From: Mycobacterium sp. 852002-40037_SCH5390672
GTDB lineage: Bacteria; Actinomycetota; Actinomycetes; Mycobacteriales; Mycobacteriaceae
Direction: 5' to 3'
Assembly (NCBI RefSeq): GCF_001665875.1
Contig: NZ_LZTA01000137.1
Location: forward strand, 1-35,424
Length of the DNA stretch: 35,424 nt
In this document: one piece after another, positions 24,418 through 33,202 of the stretch
How positions within the stretch are numbered: position 1 is the first letter of the stretch
Layout of the letters: each line of letters begins with the position of its first letter
Translations under genes and position numbers: made by a program
The notes under the pieces: generated by a model
Database searches by the model: none
Seen by the model: the letters and a program-made list of their open reading frames with translations, nothing else
What the model was told of the DNA's origin: nothing

Positions 24418-25343
24418 CTATGGGCATCCTTGCGCATTCGGTTCGGATCCGACGTCCTGATGCAACTCCGTTGATTGTGCTCACCATCGTGCCGGCCGCC
24501 CTGTTCTCGGCGCCCTCAACTGAGGCGTTGTTCTCGGCGAATCTGGCGGTGACGTTTGTATTACTGTTGTTGGCCTACCAGTTCGGCTACATGGTGAACT
24601 GCTTAGCCGACAGGGAAGCCGACGCCGACGGGCACAAATCCGTTTTAGCCGAATCCACGGTCGCCCTGGGCTCAAAGAACATCATCGGCCAGCTCATCGC
24701 CACGTCGCTCGTCGGTGCCGCCCTAGGTGCTTACTTGTTGATACGTACCGGCCACTTCGACTTGATTGCTATCGGTCTTGTGGGCATCGCTCTGGCTATC
24801 GAGTACTCGCTGCCGCCTCTGCGGCTCAAAGGTCGGGGTTTGTGGCAGGTGCCGGCACTGGTGGTAACGATGGGCTTGGTTCCCTGTCTGGCCGTGGTCC
24901 GCAGCTTCGATGCGCCCGTCGACCGGGTCTGTCTGTGGGGGATCATTGGCAGCGCCACGGCCTTCAATGGCGTCGCTGTGGTTAAGACCGCCGAAGACTA
25001 TTTTGAGGACGGCGCACATGGGGTGAACACTTTTGTCCATGCATTGGGGGTACGTCGCTCGTTGCTGGTCGCGTCACTGATCATCCTTGGTGGGGGAGCG
25101 ATGGTGGAGTACATGCTGGTAAACCAGTTGGGTCTGAACATCGTTGAACTGCTGTACTTAGTGTCAATCCTGGCGGCAACGCTGGCGACCGCTGGACTGT
25201 GCCGCAAGGTCAGGGATCTGACGCCAGCCCAGGCCGTTGAAGTGCTGCGCGCAAGGCAGCCCAGGTTTGTCGTTAGGCACTGCACGCATCTAGGGGCAAC
25301 GATTTTGCTGGCGTCGTTAGTCGTCTTCATGAGTCGACCATGA
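24414..25343 (+). CDS. UbiA-family membrane prenyltransferase, second copy
   Basis: 309 residues from GTG 24414, overlapping the phzF stop (GTGA); an ATG two codons later is an alternative. Motif one is NCLADREADAD (Asn62, Asp66, Asp70, Asp72), the linker signature YSLPPLRLKGRG is at about 131-142, and the second aspartate motif EDYFED has Asp195 and Asp199. Eight to nine hydrophobic helices are visible. These residues bind Mg-polyprenyl diphosphate. Translational coupling to phzF makes a phenazine acceptor the most economical explanation. Known Streptomyces phenazine prenyltransferases such as EpzP are soluble ABBA-fold enzymes, whereas UbiA enzymes act in the membrane and accept long chains, so the expected product is membrane-bound. 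The division of labour with the UbiA at 8521 is unknown. Confidence 0.9.
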   Translation: MTMGILAHSVRIRRPDATPLIVLTIVPAALFSAPSTEALFSANLAVTFVLLLLAYQFGYMVNCLADREADADGHKSVLAESTVALGSKNIIGQLIATSLVGAALGAYLLIRTGHFDLIAIGLVGIALAIEYSLPPLRLKGRGLWQVPALVVTMGLVPCLAVVRSFDAPVDRVCLWGIIGSATAFNGVAVVKTAEDYFEDGAHGVNTFVHALGVRRSLLVASLIILGGGAMVEYMLVNQLGLNIVELLYLVSILAATLATAGLCRKVRDLTPAQAVEVLRARQPRFVVRHCTHLGATILLASLVVFMSRP

Positions 25344-25402
25344 TCGGATCGACATAGCGCCGAGAGTTTACTTTCGTGCGCTGACTCTGAGAGGGCAATA
25401 CG

Positions 25403-26035
25403 TTGGGCGCGAGTGCATTTGAATCCCTGACAGGTGCTTCAGATACGCCTTTCCCACACTACGATTCACCCACTGATTCGCCGTTTCCGGTGTTGGAGGA
25501 CTGGTTGGGCACAGCGGAGCGCTGTGGGGTTCGCGAGCCACGAGCGCTAGCGTTAGCCACGCTGGATGCCAACCAACGACCCTGTGTACGGATGGTGACC
25601 GTGATCGAAATCGATGAGCGGGGCTTGGCATTCGCCAGTCACTCAACAAGCCATAAGGGCCAACAGCTTGCGGCCAATCCGTGGGCAGCCGGGGTGCTGT
25701 ACTGGCGTGAGACGGGCCAGCAGATCGCCGTGAGCGGGTCTGTATCGATGATGGGCGCTGCCGAATCAGATGCCATTTGGCACAGCCGGCCAAAAGCGCT
25801 ACAGCCGATGTCGGTTGTTTCGTTCCAAAGTGAGGTCCTGGAGGATCCAGAACATTTGCGGCGGCTAGCAAGTAGCGCTGAGGGTCAACAGTTTCCCCGT
25901 CCGCAGCGGTTTGTTGGGTACCGTCTGGGCTGGAGCGTCGTAGAGTTTTGGTGCGCCTCATCTGACCGGATGCACCGGCGGCTGCGCTATGAACAGTTCG
26001 GTGACGGATGGACGTGGGTGAGGCTTCAACCCTGA
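25403..26035 (+). CDS. phzG: PhzG-like flavin oxidase (PNPOx fold)
   Basis: 210 residues from TTG 25403, supported by AGAGGG about 6 nt upstream. The fold is that of FMN-dependent pyridoxamine phosphate oxidases, with ALATLDANQRPCVRMVTV for FMN binding, FASHSTSHKGQQLAANP, and the C-terminal VEFWCASSDRMHRRLRY. PhzG oxidises the reduced tricyclic intermediates to phenazine-1-carboxylate or the 1,6-dicarboxylate. Sequence alone cannot fully exclude a true PdxH, but the operon setting makes PhzG much more likely. It lies 59 bases after the UbiA gene and just before the MenJ-like reductase, whose upstream GTG start would be only 9 bases away. Confidence 0.92.
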   Translation: MGASAFESLTGASDTPFPHYDSPTDSPFPVLEDWLGTAERCGVREPRALALATLDANQRPCVRMVTVIEIDERGLAFASHSTSHKGQQLAANPWAAGVLYWRETGQQIAVSGSVSMMGAAESDAIWHSRPKALQPMSVVSFQSEVLEDPEHLRRLASSAEGQQFPRPQRFVGYRLGWSVVEFWCASSDRMHRRLRYEQFGDGWTWVRLQP

Positions 26036-26167
26036 GGTGAGGCGGTGTGGCCGAGAGCTGGTGCAATCGAGTCAGCTGTCACCCGTGCACTTGGTTGGCC
26101 CATTGTCGGCAGTGGTCGCGGCCTTTTGGCTATTGGCTACACCACATTTGGGTGCCATAGTGCCCCC

Positions 26168-27388
26168 ATGATGAGCACAGCGGAGCTGATCGTCGTTGGT
26201 GCCGGACCTGGCGGGTCAGCTGCGGCCGCGTGGGCGGCACGACAAGGACGCGAAGTCCTCGTTATCGATGCCGCGGAATTTCCGCGCGATAAGGCGTGCG
26301 GAGATGCCGTCTCACCGCGCGCGATGGGTGAATTGGAAAAGCTCGGGCTCGGTGACTGGCTCGACGGCCGTATCCGTCACCGTGGTCTGCGAATGTCGGG
26401 ATTCGGCACGCAAGTCGAGGTGGCCTGGCCTACGGGGTCATTTCCGCCGACGAGCACTGCGATACGTCGGACCGAACTCGACGACCGAATCCGCTGTGTG
26501 GCCGCAGATGAAGGCGCCAAGATGATGTTGGGCACCAAAGTTGTCACGATCACTCAAGACCGTGCCGGCCGGGTGCTGTCGGTGACGACCGATTCAGGCG
26601 CTGAAATCCGCTGCGAGCGGCTCATTGTGGCCGATGGCGCAAAGTCTCCGATCGGTCGTCAGCTGGGGCGCGTGTGGTACCGGAAATGGGCGTATGGCGT
26701 CGCTATTCGTGGCTACCTGACCTCGGAACGCGGTGACGAACCGTGGGTCAGTTCCCATGTACTTCACTCACCAGAAGGCAAGCTGTTGCCCGGCTACGGG
26801 TGGATTTTCCCGCTCGGTAACGGCACCGTGAATATCGGTGTTGGTACGTTGGCAGCGCTTCGGCGGCCCGCAGACACAGCGCTGCGCCCTTTGCTCTCGC
26901 TCTACACGTCTATGTGTCAGCAGCAGTGGGGATTTGAGGGACAGCCGCTGGGACGGATGTCATCCCTGCTGCCCATGGGGGGATCCGTGGGCGGTTGCGC
27001 CGGACCTAACTGGATGCTCGTCGGTGATGCCGCAGCTTGTGTGAATCCGCTGAATGGAGAGGGCATCGACTACGCCCTAGAGACCGGGCGGGTCGCGGCT
27101 GAGCATCTCGAACTCCCGGACTTGACGATGGAGTGGCCAGAGACGCTGCAACGTCGATACGGCCGGGAATTCTCTGTCGCGCGCCGTCTGGCTTATCTCT
27201 TGACCACACCAGCAATTCTTTCCGCATTGGGACCGGTAGGAATGCGATCAAAGAAGCTGATGGACATTGGCGTTCGTGCCATGGGTAACCTCATATCCGA
27301 TGACGACGAGGACTGGGTCGCCTGGATGTGGCGACGCGCAGGTGCGCTGTCTCGGCGTTTTGACAGTCGCGCACCTTTCGCTGGGTAA
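26168..27388 (+). CDS. MenJ-like polyprenyl reductase (FAD)
   Basis: 406 residues from ATG 26168. It is very like M. tuberculosis MenJ (Rv0561c, 408 residues), which saturates one isoprene unit of the menaquinone tail. Shared landmarks: LIVVGAGPGGSAAAAWAA, FPRDKACGDAVSPRAM, HRGLRMSGFG, LIVADGAKSPIGR, the pocket motif YGWIFPLGNGTVNIGVG, and LVGDAAACVNPLNGEGIDY. The open frame starts earlier at GTG 26045 with a good GAGG site 9 bases after the phzG stop, which would add 41 unusual residues; I prefer 26168 on homology, but the longer form is possible. One difference: MenJ has KPCGDG where this has KACGDA. Lying between phzG and phzD, it most likely saturates part of a phenazine-linked tail or its diphosphate precursor. 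A spare menaquinone reductase cannot be excluded. Confidence 0.9.
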   Translation: MMSTAELIVVGAGPGGSAAAAWAARQGREVLVIDAAEFPRDKACGDAVSPRAMGELEKLGLGDWLDGRIRHRGLRMSGFGTQVEVAWPTGSFPPTSTAIRRTELDDRIRCVAADEGAKMMLGTKVVTITQDRAGRVLSVTTDSGAEIRCERLIVADGAKSPIGRQLGRVWYRKWAYGVAIRGYLTSERGDEPWVSSHVLHSPEGKLLPGYGWIFPLGNGTVNIGVGTLAALRRPADTALRPLLSLYTSMCQQQWGFEGQPLGRMSSLLPMGGSVGGCAGPNWMLVGDAAACVNPLNGEGIDYALETGRVAAEHLELPDLTMEWPETLQRRYGREFSVARRLAYLLTTPAILSALGPVGMRSKKLMDIGVRAMGNLISDDDEDWVAWMWRRAGALSRRFDSRAPFAG

Positions 27389-27603
27389 ACCTTCCGCTGA
27401 CGTGTATCACGCAACACACGGGCGAGGATACGCACCGGGCTCTTGTCGCTGAGCTGGCTGTGCAACTGCGAAACGGTAGACGTTGCACGCTCTTTGCACA
27501 TCTTGGTTTCATCCGGGCGCTCGGACGACAGATTGAACCTCGTCCATCCATGATTGGTTTGCATGCTCGACGGGCACGGTGGGCTGGCAATACTGTGCGG
27601 GAG
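27389..27603. other. Gap upstream of phzD, start uncertain
   Basis: The phzD frame is open from GTG 27460, but residues before about 27604 are unlike PhzD proteins. This 215-base gap is the largest inside the phz operon and could hold an internal promoter; I cannot identify clear boxes. Confidence 0.35.
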
Positions 27604-28296
27604 ATGACCGGACCCGCACCGCGTTTCGGTGAGTTGCCCGACTGCATCTCCTATTCGATGCCAAGTACTAACGATCTGCCTAGCAATGTCGCCGATTGGC
27701 AAGTCGACGCCGGCCGTGTCGCCCTGTTGATCCACGACATGCAACGATATTTCCTGCGCCCGCTGACTAGGGGTGCATCACCGTACCGGGCGCTCGTCGA
27801 AAATGTGGCCCGGCTGCGTAACGTCTGCTCCGCGGCTGGTATCCCGGTTGGCTACACAGCGCAGCCCGGGGGCATGACACTCGAGCAGCGCGGATTGTTA
27901 CGCCATTTCTGGGGCGCTGGAATGACAACCGACCCGACCGATCGCGCAATCGTGGCGGAGCTAGCCCCAACGACCGGCGACCGACTATTCGTCAAATGGC
28001 GCTATAGCGCGTTTCACGCTTCAGACCTCGCGGATTGGCTTACGCAGAATCGGCGGGATCAGCTGATTATCTGTGGCGTCTACGCCCACGTCGGAGTGTT
28101 GTTGACCGCCGCGGACGCCTACGCGCGCGACATCGAGACATTCCTTATCGCGGATGCGGTCGCTGACTTTTGCCGTGAGGACCATCAGTTGTCACTCGAG
28201 TACGCTGCAGCGCGCTGTGCGATGGTGCGCACGACCGCCAGCGTGGTCGGCGACATCAAGTCGGTGACGGCTTCCGAGGAAGACGTCAAGCTGTGA
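27604..28296 (+). CDS. phzD: PhzD isochorismatase-family hydrolase
   Basis: 230 residues from ATG 27604; ATG 27550 or GTG 27460 would lengthen it with non-conserved residues, and Pseudomonas PhzD is about 207. It hydrolyses the vinyl ether of 2-amino-2-deoxyisochorismate (the PhzE product), giving trans-2,3-dihydro-3-hydroxyanthranilate and pyruvate. The match to PhzD is strong: LLIHDMQRYFLRPL with catalytic Asp45, YTAQPGGMTLEQRGLL, FVKWRYSAFHASDL with Lys131, and CGVYAHVGVLLTAADAYARDI. The phzE start follows after 13 bases, so the two are cotranscribed. Confidence 0.95.
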   Translation: MTGPAPRFGELPDCISYSMPSTNDLPSNVADWQVDAGRVALLIHDMQRYFLRPLTRGASPYRALVENVARLRNVCSAAGIPVGYTAQPGGMTLEQRGLLRHFWGAGMTTDPTDRAIVAELAPTTGDRLFVKWRYSAFHASDLADWLTQNRRDQLIICGVYAHVGVLLTAADAYARDIETFLIADAVADFCREDHQLSLEYAAARCAMVRTTASVVGDIKSVTASEEDVKL

Positions 28297-28309
28297 CAGG
28301 CCTACTGAC

Positions 28310-30208
28310 TTGACCGTCTTCTCCCCAATTGAGGACTTTGCCGGCGATGAGCGCCCGTTCGCAGTGCTGTACCGGCCCAACATCGATGCGCATAACGTCG
28401 AACTTCTACGCGGCGATGTGGTTGGCATGAATCGTCTCGATGAACTCGCGAAAGCGCTCGAACGGTCGGATGTGCTGGCGCTGTTGCCGTTTCGCCAGAT
28501 CAAGGAACGGGGGATGGTTTGCAACGACGACGGTATGCCGTTGCTGGCAATGCAGCTCAAGGTCCGTGAGCGCATAGGGCGAGCTCAGCTGTTGGAGATG
28601 CTGCCATCTGAACCTGTCGACTGGTCAGACTTCGAATTCGACATCACTGATGAGCAGTACTGCCGCATTGTCCAGGCCGTCGTGCACAACGAAATCGGCG
28701 CCGGTGAAGGGTCCAATTTTGTCGTCGCTCGATCGTTGATCGGATCTTTTGGTGCCGAGCCCGGTCGCACTGCGCGACAAGTGTTTCGGCACCTTTTGGC
28801 GCATGAAGCCGACGCGTACTGGACATATCTCATCTACACAGGGCGGTGGTGGTTTGTGGGCGCCACACCCGAGGCGCATGTCGGACTCCGCGACAACACG
28901 GTTTTTATGAATCCGATCAGTGGTACTTACCGGTATCCCGACTGTGGTCCTACGGCGGCAGGTCTGCGGCAGTTTTTAAATGACCAGAAGGAAATCGACG
29001 AGTTGTTCATGGTGGTCGACGAAGAACTCAAGATGATGTCGCGAGTGTGCCCCGAGGGGGGGATCGTCTCGGGTCCCAACCTCAAGTGCATGTCCCATCT
29101 TGCGCACACGGAATACATGATTCATGGCGTCGCAGCCGTACCGCCAACGACGTTGCTTCGCGAGACGCTGTTCGCTCCGACTGTTATGGGAAGCCCATTG
29201 GAAAATGCCAGCCGCGTGATCGCTCGGCAGGAGTCAGTTGGACGCGGCTATTACAGCGGTGTCGCTGCGCTCATCGAGCGCGCACCTGATGGCAACCACC
29301 GGATGGATTCAGCGATCATCATCCGCACCGCAGTGGTCGACGAAACAGGCGCAGCCCGTATCACTGTCGGATCAACGCTGGTGCGTGACTCCGAACCTCA
29401 GCGTGAGGCCGACGAGACGCGGGCAAAAGCTGCCGCGTTAGTCAGCGGGCATCCTGGCAAGCCACTGTCTGGCTGTTCAGACCAGGACAGCTCCGGCGTC
29501 GCTGAGTTGCTCGCGCGGCGCAACGCGCTCGCCTCGCCATTCTGGTTGGATCCGACGCTGCGCCGCGGATGTGCACGTGAAATCGCTGTGGGGAAAACAG
29601 TATTGCTCATCGATGCCGAAGATTACTTCACTGCAATGCTGGCCACGATGCTGCGGGCACTCGGCGTACGGGTCACGATCACCGCCATCGATTCTGAGCC
29701 CACCTTCTCCGGCTTCGACGTGGTGGTTTTCGGGCCTGGCCCGGGTGATCCGAAGGCACGCCATGATTCCCGGGTATCGGCTTTGCGGAAGGCAATTCTT
29801 CGGGGGCTATTCAGCGATACTCCCTTTCTGGCCGTTTGTCTAAGCCACCAAATCCTTTGCGACATCATCGGGTTGCCCATTTGTCACCTCGAGAGGCCTA
29901 ACCAGGGTGTGGGCCGTGATATCAACCTATTTGGCCGTACAGTCCGAGCCGGTTTCTACAACACCTTTGTCGCACGCTCGACGGCCGACGAGCTCGAAGC
30001 CGTGATTGCCGGCCGCGTCGAGGTCAGTAGGGATCCCAGCAGCGAGGAGATCTACGCTCTTCGCGGAGCGCGGTTTGAGTCGTTCCAATTTCATGCCGAG
30101 TCGGTGTTGTCGCGTGATGGTTGGCCGGTGCTGTCTGCGGCCTTGGAGCGCCTGCTGCACGCACAGGTGGTGCCGGCTGATAGCGATCGGCAGCGGTCCA
30201 GTGCGTGA
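28310..30208 (+). CDS. phzE: PhzE, 2-amino-2-deoxyisochorismate synthase
   Basis: 632 residues from TTG 28310 (no ATG fits; family length is about 630). The first step of phenazine synthesis: chorismate plus glutamine-derived ammonia to 2-amino-2-deoxyisochorismate. Residues about 115-385 are the chorismate-binding domain, with ATPEAHV, NPISGTYR, GSPLENASRVI and GRGYYSGVAAL. Residues about 428-620 form the class I glutamine amidotransferase with Cys510 in FLAVCLSHQ and His595-Glu597 in QFHAES. Both domains look intact. No phzC is present, so the shikimate supply must come from primary metabolism. It is the last clear phz gene; 410 bases separate it from the ABC1 gene. Confidence 0.95.
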   Translation: MTVFSPIEDFAGDERPFAVLYRPNIDAHNVELLRGDVVGMNRLDELAKALERSDVLALLPFRQIKERGMVCNDDGMPLLAMQLKVRERIGRAQLLEMLPSEPVDWSDFEFDITDEQYCRIVQAVVHNEIGAGEGSNFVVARSLIGSFGAEPGRTARQVFRHLLAHEADAYWTYLIYTGRWWFVGATPEAHVGLRDNTVFMNPISGTYRYPDCGPTAAGLRQFLNDQKEIDELFMVVDEELKMMSRVCPEGGIVSGPNLKCMSHLAHTEYMIHGVAAVPPTTLLRETLFAPTVMGSPLENASRVIARQESVGRGYYSGVAALIERAPDGNHRMDSAIIIRTAVVDETGAARITVGSTLVRDSEPQREADETRAKAAALVSGHPGKPLSGCSDQDSSGVAELLARRNALASPFWLDPTLRRGCAREIAVGKTVLLIDAEDYFTAMLATMLRALGVRVTITAIDSEPTFSGFDVVVFGPGPGDPKARHDSRVSALRKAILRGLFSDTPFLAVCLSHQILCDIIGLPICHLERPNQGVGRDINLFGRTVRAGFYNTFVARSTADELEAVIAGRVEVSRDPSSEEIYALRGARFESFQFHAESVLSRDGWPVLSAALERLLHAQVVPADSDRQRSSA

Positions 30209-30618
30209 CGCTTGGACGTGGTATGGCTTGATCACCGCTCCTCAGTTCCTGTATTGCGCTGGGCGGCAACGCCTCAACTGCGGAGCGACTGTGCAACTCC
30301 CGGGTTTCGGCCGGCGTGTGGAGGCAATATCGTCGTGTAACCGTGCACAGAGCAGAGCTTGCCGGCAGCGCACGAGTCCAGACTGTGGGGGAGCGATGCA
30401 TCAGACGCACCAAGCTGTGCACCCAACCCGCCTCTACTATTGCGCCTGTGACGACCACTTACCCGCGTGCCGTGAGCCCCTAGGAAGTGGCGATGTAGGT
30501 TGGGTTGTGCCTAGCGCATGTCCGACTGATGTTTGGGCCTCGGCGACTACGAATTCATCAGTGCCCGAATGCGTTTACGGACTCTTATGTCGGGCGCACG
30601 AATGGATGCGGGGCTACG
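30209..30618. other. Gap between phzE and the ABC1 gene
   Basis: About 410 bases. The ABC1 frame is open back to 30505, but those extra residues are not family-like. A separate promoter for the ABC1-P450 pair is possible. I see no clear terminator stem. Confidence 0.4.
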
Positions 30619-32037
30619 GTGGCCGGCGGTAATCAGGTGGTCCCGGGCGGACGGCTTCGGCGCACCATACCGTTGGCCGGTTTCAGCGCCCGCGCGCTCG
30701 GCGGCGCGGCGGTTGCCGCATTGCGCGAAAAGTCCGGCGACACTGGGGCAGTGTCGCGTTTTCATGAGCGGACGGCTGAGCAGTACACCGAGCTTCTCGG
30801 GCAGTCCAAAGGTGTCTTGATGAAGGCTGGCCAGATTTTGTCGATGATCGACGCGACCTCGTTTGGCAGCGGTCAGCTGTCGCCCTATCAGGTGGCGTTG
30901 ACTCGTCTGCAGGCCGACGCACCTCCGATGGATCCCGATGTGGCCAAAGAGGTGCTGCGCGCCGACCTTCGGCAACCGCTGGAGCAGGTCTTCGCGGAAT
31001 TCTCTGATATGCCGATTGCGGCCGCCTCGATCGGTCAGGTGCATCGGGCATCGCTTCATGACGGGCGCAAAGTCGCTGTGAAAATCCAATATCCTGGTGC
31101 GGCGCAAGCGATTCGTGATGACCTGTCAAACACCGAATTCTTGGCGACGTTGATTCGGCTCGCGTCGTTGGCCTCGGGTACGTCGCAACCTGACGTTCAA
31201 CGTGCTGTGCGCGTGGTCGCCTCGCGGATCGCTGAGGAAGTTAATTACCAGCACGAGGCGGCTAACATCGCCATGTTCCGCGCGCTATACCACGATCACC
31301 CATTCATCGAAGTACCCGAGGTCATTCGGGAAGCCTCTGGCGGCAGGGTTTTGACGATGACCTTCCTAGAAGGCCTCGATTGGACTTCCGCGCAGGGGGC
31401 CGACCAAGCGCTGAAAAACATTTGGTCGGAGGTCATTCAGCGGTTTTCCTTCGGGTCCTATCGGCACAGCAATCTCTTTCAAGCCGATCCCCACCCAGGC
31501 AATTATCGGTTCGGTCGTGACGGAAAAGTGGGCTTTGTGGATTTCGGATGTGTCATCCTGTTGCCCGAACATCAACGCCGCCAGCTCATTGATATGCCGC
31601 GCGCGGCGATGGATGGACGGTGCGACCTTCTTCGCCAGTTGATGGTAGAAGCTGGATTTTTCGCAGACGACTCCACGGTGACATCCGATGAGGCATACCG
31701 GTGGTGGGCACAAATCCTCTACGAGGCACTTGCACCGCAGCCCGTCACGTATTCGAAAGACACGACGCGGCGGGCGGTTCGAAGTTTGATAGATGTTCGG
31801 TCAGGGGATCATATCGTGCGCCGGATGGCGATTCCTGACCATCTAGTGTTCTCGACCCGTATCAGTTTGAACCTGAATACAATATTTGCCAGATTCGGAG
31901 CGACCCTTCCTGTGCGCGCGATTTCTGATGACCTGGACGGAGTTGCGCTGCCCAGCACCGATTTGGGCAAGGAGCATCACAGTTGGCGGCGGGCCCGGGG
32001 ATTGCCGTGTGGATTGGATCATCATGGGCGTACCTGA
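30619..32037 (+). CDS. ABC1/UbiB-family atypical kinase-like protein
   Basis: 472 residues from GTG 30619 (CGGGG upstream); the frame extends 38 codons further without family features. It has the hallmarks of the ABC1/ADCK/UbiB group: the KxGQ motif (KAGQ, 69-72) followed by LQADAPP (97-103), the Ala-rich nucleotide loop AAASIGQVHRA, the lysine strand VAVKIQYPG, FQADPHPGNY and VDFG. UbiB/COQ8 proteins are ATPases that support biosynthesis of ubiquinone, probably by helping lipid intermediates out of the membrane. Such a gene in a phenazine cluster is unexpected and fits a very hydrophobic, quinone-like product. Its 3' end overlaps the P450 start by 14 bases, so the two are coupled. Confidence 0.88.
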   Translation: MAGGNQVVPGGRLRRTIPLAGFSARALGGAAVAALREKSGDTGAVSRFHERTAEQYTELLGQSKGVLMKAGQILSMIDATSFGSGQLSPYQVALTRLQADAPPMDPDVAKEVLRADLRQPLEQVFAEFSDMPIAAASIGQVHRASLHDGRKVAVKIQYPGAAQAIRDDLSNTEFLATLIRLASLASGTSQPDVQRAVRVVASRIAEEVNYQHEAANIAMFRALYHDHPFIEVPEVIREASGGRVLTMTFLEGLDWTSAQGADQALKNIWSEVIQRFSFGSYRHSNLFQADPHPGNYRFGRDGKVGFVDFGCVILLPEHQRRQLIDMPRAAMDGRCDLLRQLMVEAGFFADDSTVTSDEAYRWWAQILYEALAPQPVTYSKDTTRRAVRSLIDVRSGDHIVRRMAIPDHLVFSTRISLNLNTIFARFGATLPVRAISDDLDGVALPSTDLGKEHHSWRRARGLPCGLDHHGRT

Positions 32038-33202
32038 AGCATTGTTCCCACGTTTGCCGTGGGATCCACGCAATCCTTACCCCTATTACGAGCATCGCCG
32101 AAAAGAGGGCAATGTTGTCTGGGACGAAGATGTCGGCGCCTGGCTTGTCCTAGGATACCGTGCCGCACGGCAGATTTTGAGTGATTCTGGTTGGATTCAT
32201 CCTTTGTCGAAACCAAGTGTGCAGGCAGCGATGGACCCGCTTGGCCGGGAGCTAGTCAATCGCAACATGCTTTTTGTCGACGGAGCCCGGCACGCTCGCC
32301 TGCGGGCGTCGTTGGGCGATGTCTTCGCCCCCCGAAATATCAGTCAGCTCGCTGACGCCGTGGCATCGATGGCTGATGACATTGTTGGTTATGTCCCCAG
32401 CGGGACCCTGTTTAATTTTATGGACCGCATTGCGCTTCCGTTGCCCATCGCGGTGGCGGCGGCCTGGCTGGACGTGGACGCCAACAGCCTCCAGCTTCTG
32501 CGCGACCAGTCTCCGCCGATTAGTCGGATGCTCGGCGAGTTTGCAGACGCGACGGCGGTCGCTGAGGGCGTGACGGGACTGGCGGCGTTGCTAACCGAAT
32601 TCCTCCCCATAGGTGCACATCGGAGACAACAGCCGGGAGACGATCTGTTGTCGTTCATCGCATCCGATCCTGAATTGGAGCTCGAGGACGTTGTCATGAC
32701 CTCGATACTGTTGGCGGTAGCTGGACACGAGACAACTGCAAATATGCTGGGAACAGCGATGTTCCGACTTCTACGGCCGAACGACCAGGGCATACGCCTA
32801 GTCGACGGTATTGATAGTGAAGATCCGTCATTGGTCACCGAGTTGTTGCGCCTTGATGGCCCGGTTCAGTCCACGGCTCGAACTGCGTCGAGGGCTCATG
32901 TCGTTGAGGGCGTAGAAATCGATGTCGGGCAGCCTGCGGTGGTGGTGCTGGCCGCAGCCAACCGCGACCCGACGATCTTCGAGGCGCCGGAGCAGTTCCG
33001 TACGGGTAGGCCGACTCCTGCGCCGCTTTCGTTCAGTCATGGTGCTCATCACTGTGTGGGCGCGGCGTTGGCCCGGTTAATGATCGAGGTGGCGCTGCGC
33101 AAGACGTTGGCTCGCAAACCGGAGCTAGCTGGGGATGTGGTGTGGCGGGAGGCGGCGGCAATACGTGGACTCAAAGAGGTTCCCTTGGTCTTCCGATCGT
33201 GA
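32024..33202 (+). CDS. Cytochrome P450
   Basis: 392 residues from ATG 32024, inside the end of the ABC1 gene; the frame is open further upstream but homology begins here. The oxygen-binding I-helix AGHETT is at 233-238, the ExxR motif ELLR at 273-276, and the haem loop FSHGAHHCVG carries Cys344. Size and layout are those of soluble bacterial class I P450s. The substrate is unknown: it could hydroxylate the phenazine ring or the isoprenoid chain, or catalyse ring coupling. A 7Fe ferredoxin is encoded far to the left (6075) and might be the electron donor. The 3' end overlaps the convergent methyltransferase gene by 154 bases. Confidence 0.92.
   Translation: MGVPEALFPRLPWDPRNPYPYYEHRRKEGNVVWDEDVGAWLVLGYRAARQILSDSGWIHPLSKPSVQAAMDPLGRELVNRNMLFVDGARHARLRASLGDVFAPRNISQLADAVASMADDIVGYVPSGTLFNFMDRIALPLPIAVAAAWLDVDANSLQLLRDQSPPISRMLGEFADATAVAEGVTGLAALLTEFLPIGAHRRQQPGDDLLSFIASDPELELEDVVMTSILLAVAGHETTANMLGTAMFRLLRPNDQGIRLVDGIDSEDPSLVTELLRLDGPVQSTARTASRAHVVEGVEIDVGQPAVVVLAAANRDPTIFEAPEQFRTGRPTPAPLSFSHGAHHCVGAALARLMIEVALRKTLARKPELAGDVVWREAAAIRGLKEVPLVFRS

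Noticed and set aside
21130..30208. A plain pyocyanin-type pathway
   Set aside because: A PhzS-like gene is present, but there is no PhzM-type methyltransferase with a dimerisation domain, and prenyl-transfer and tail-reduction genes sit within the operon.
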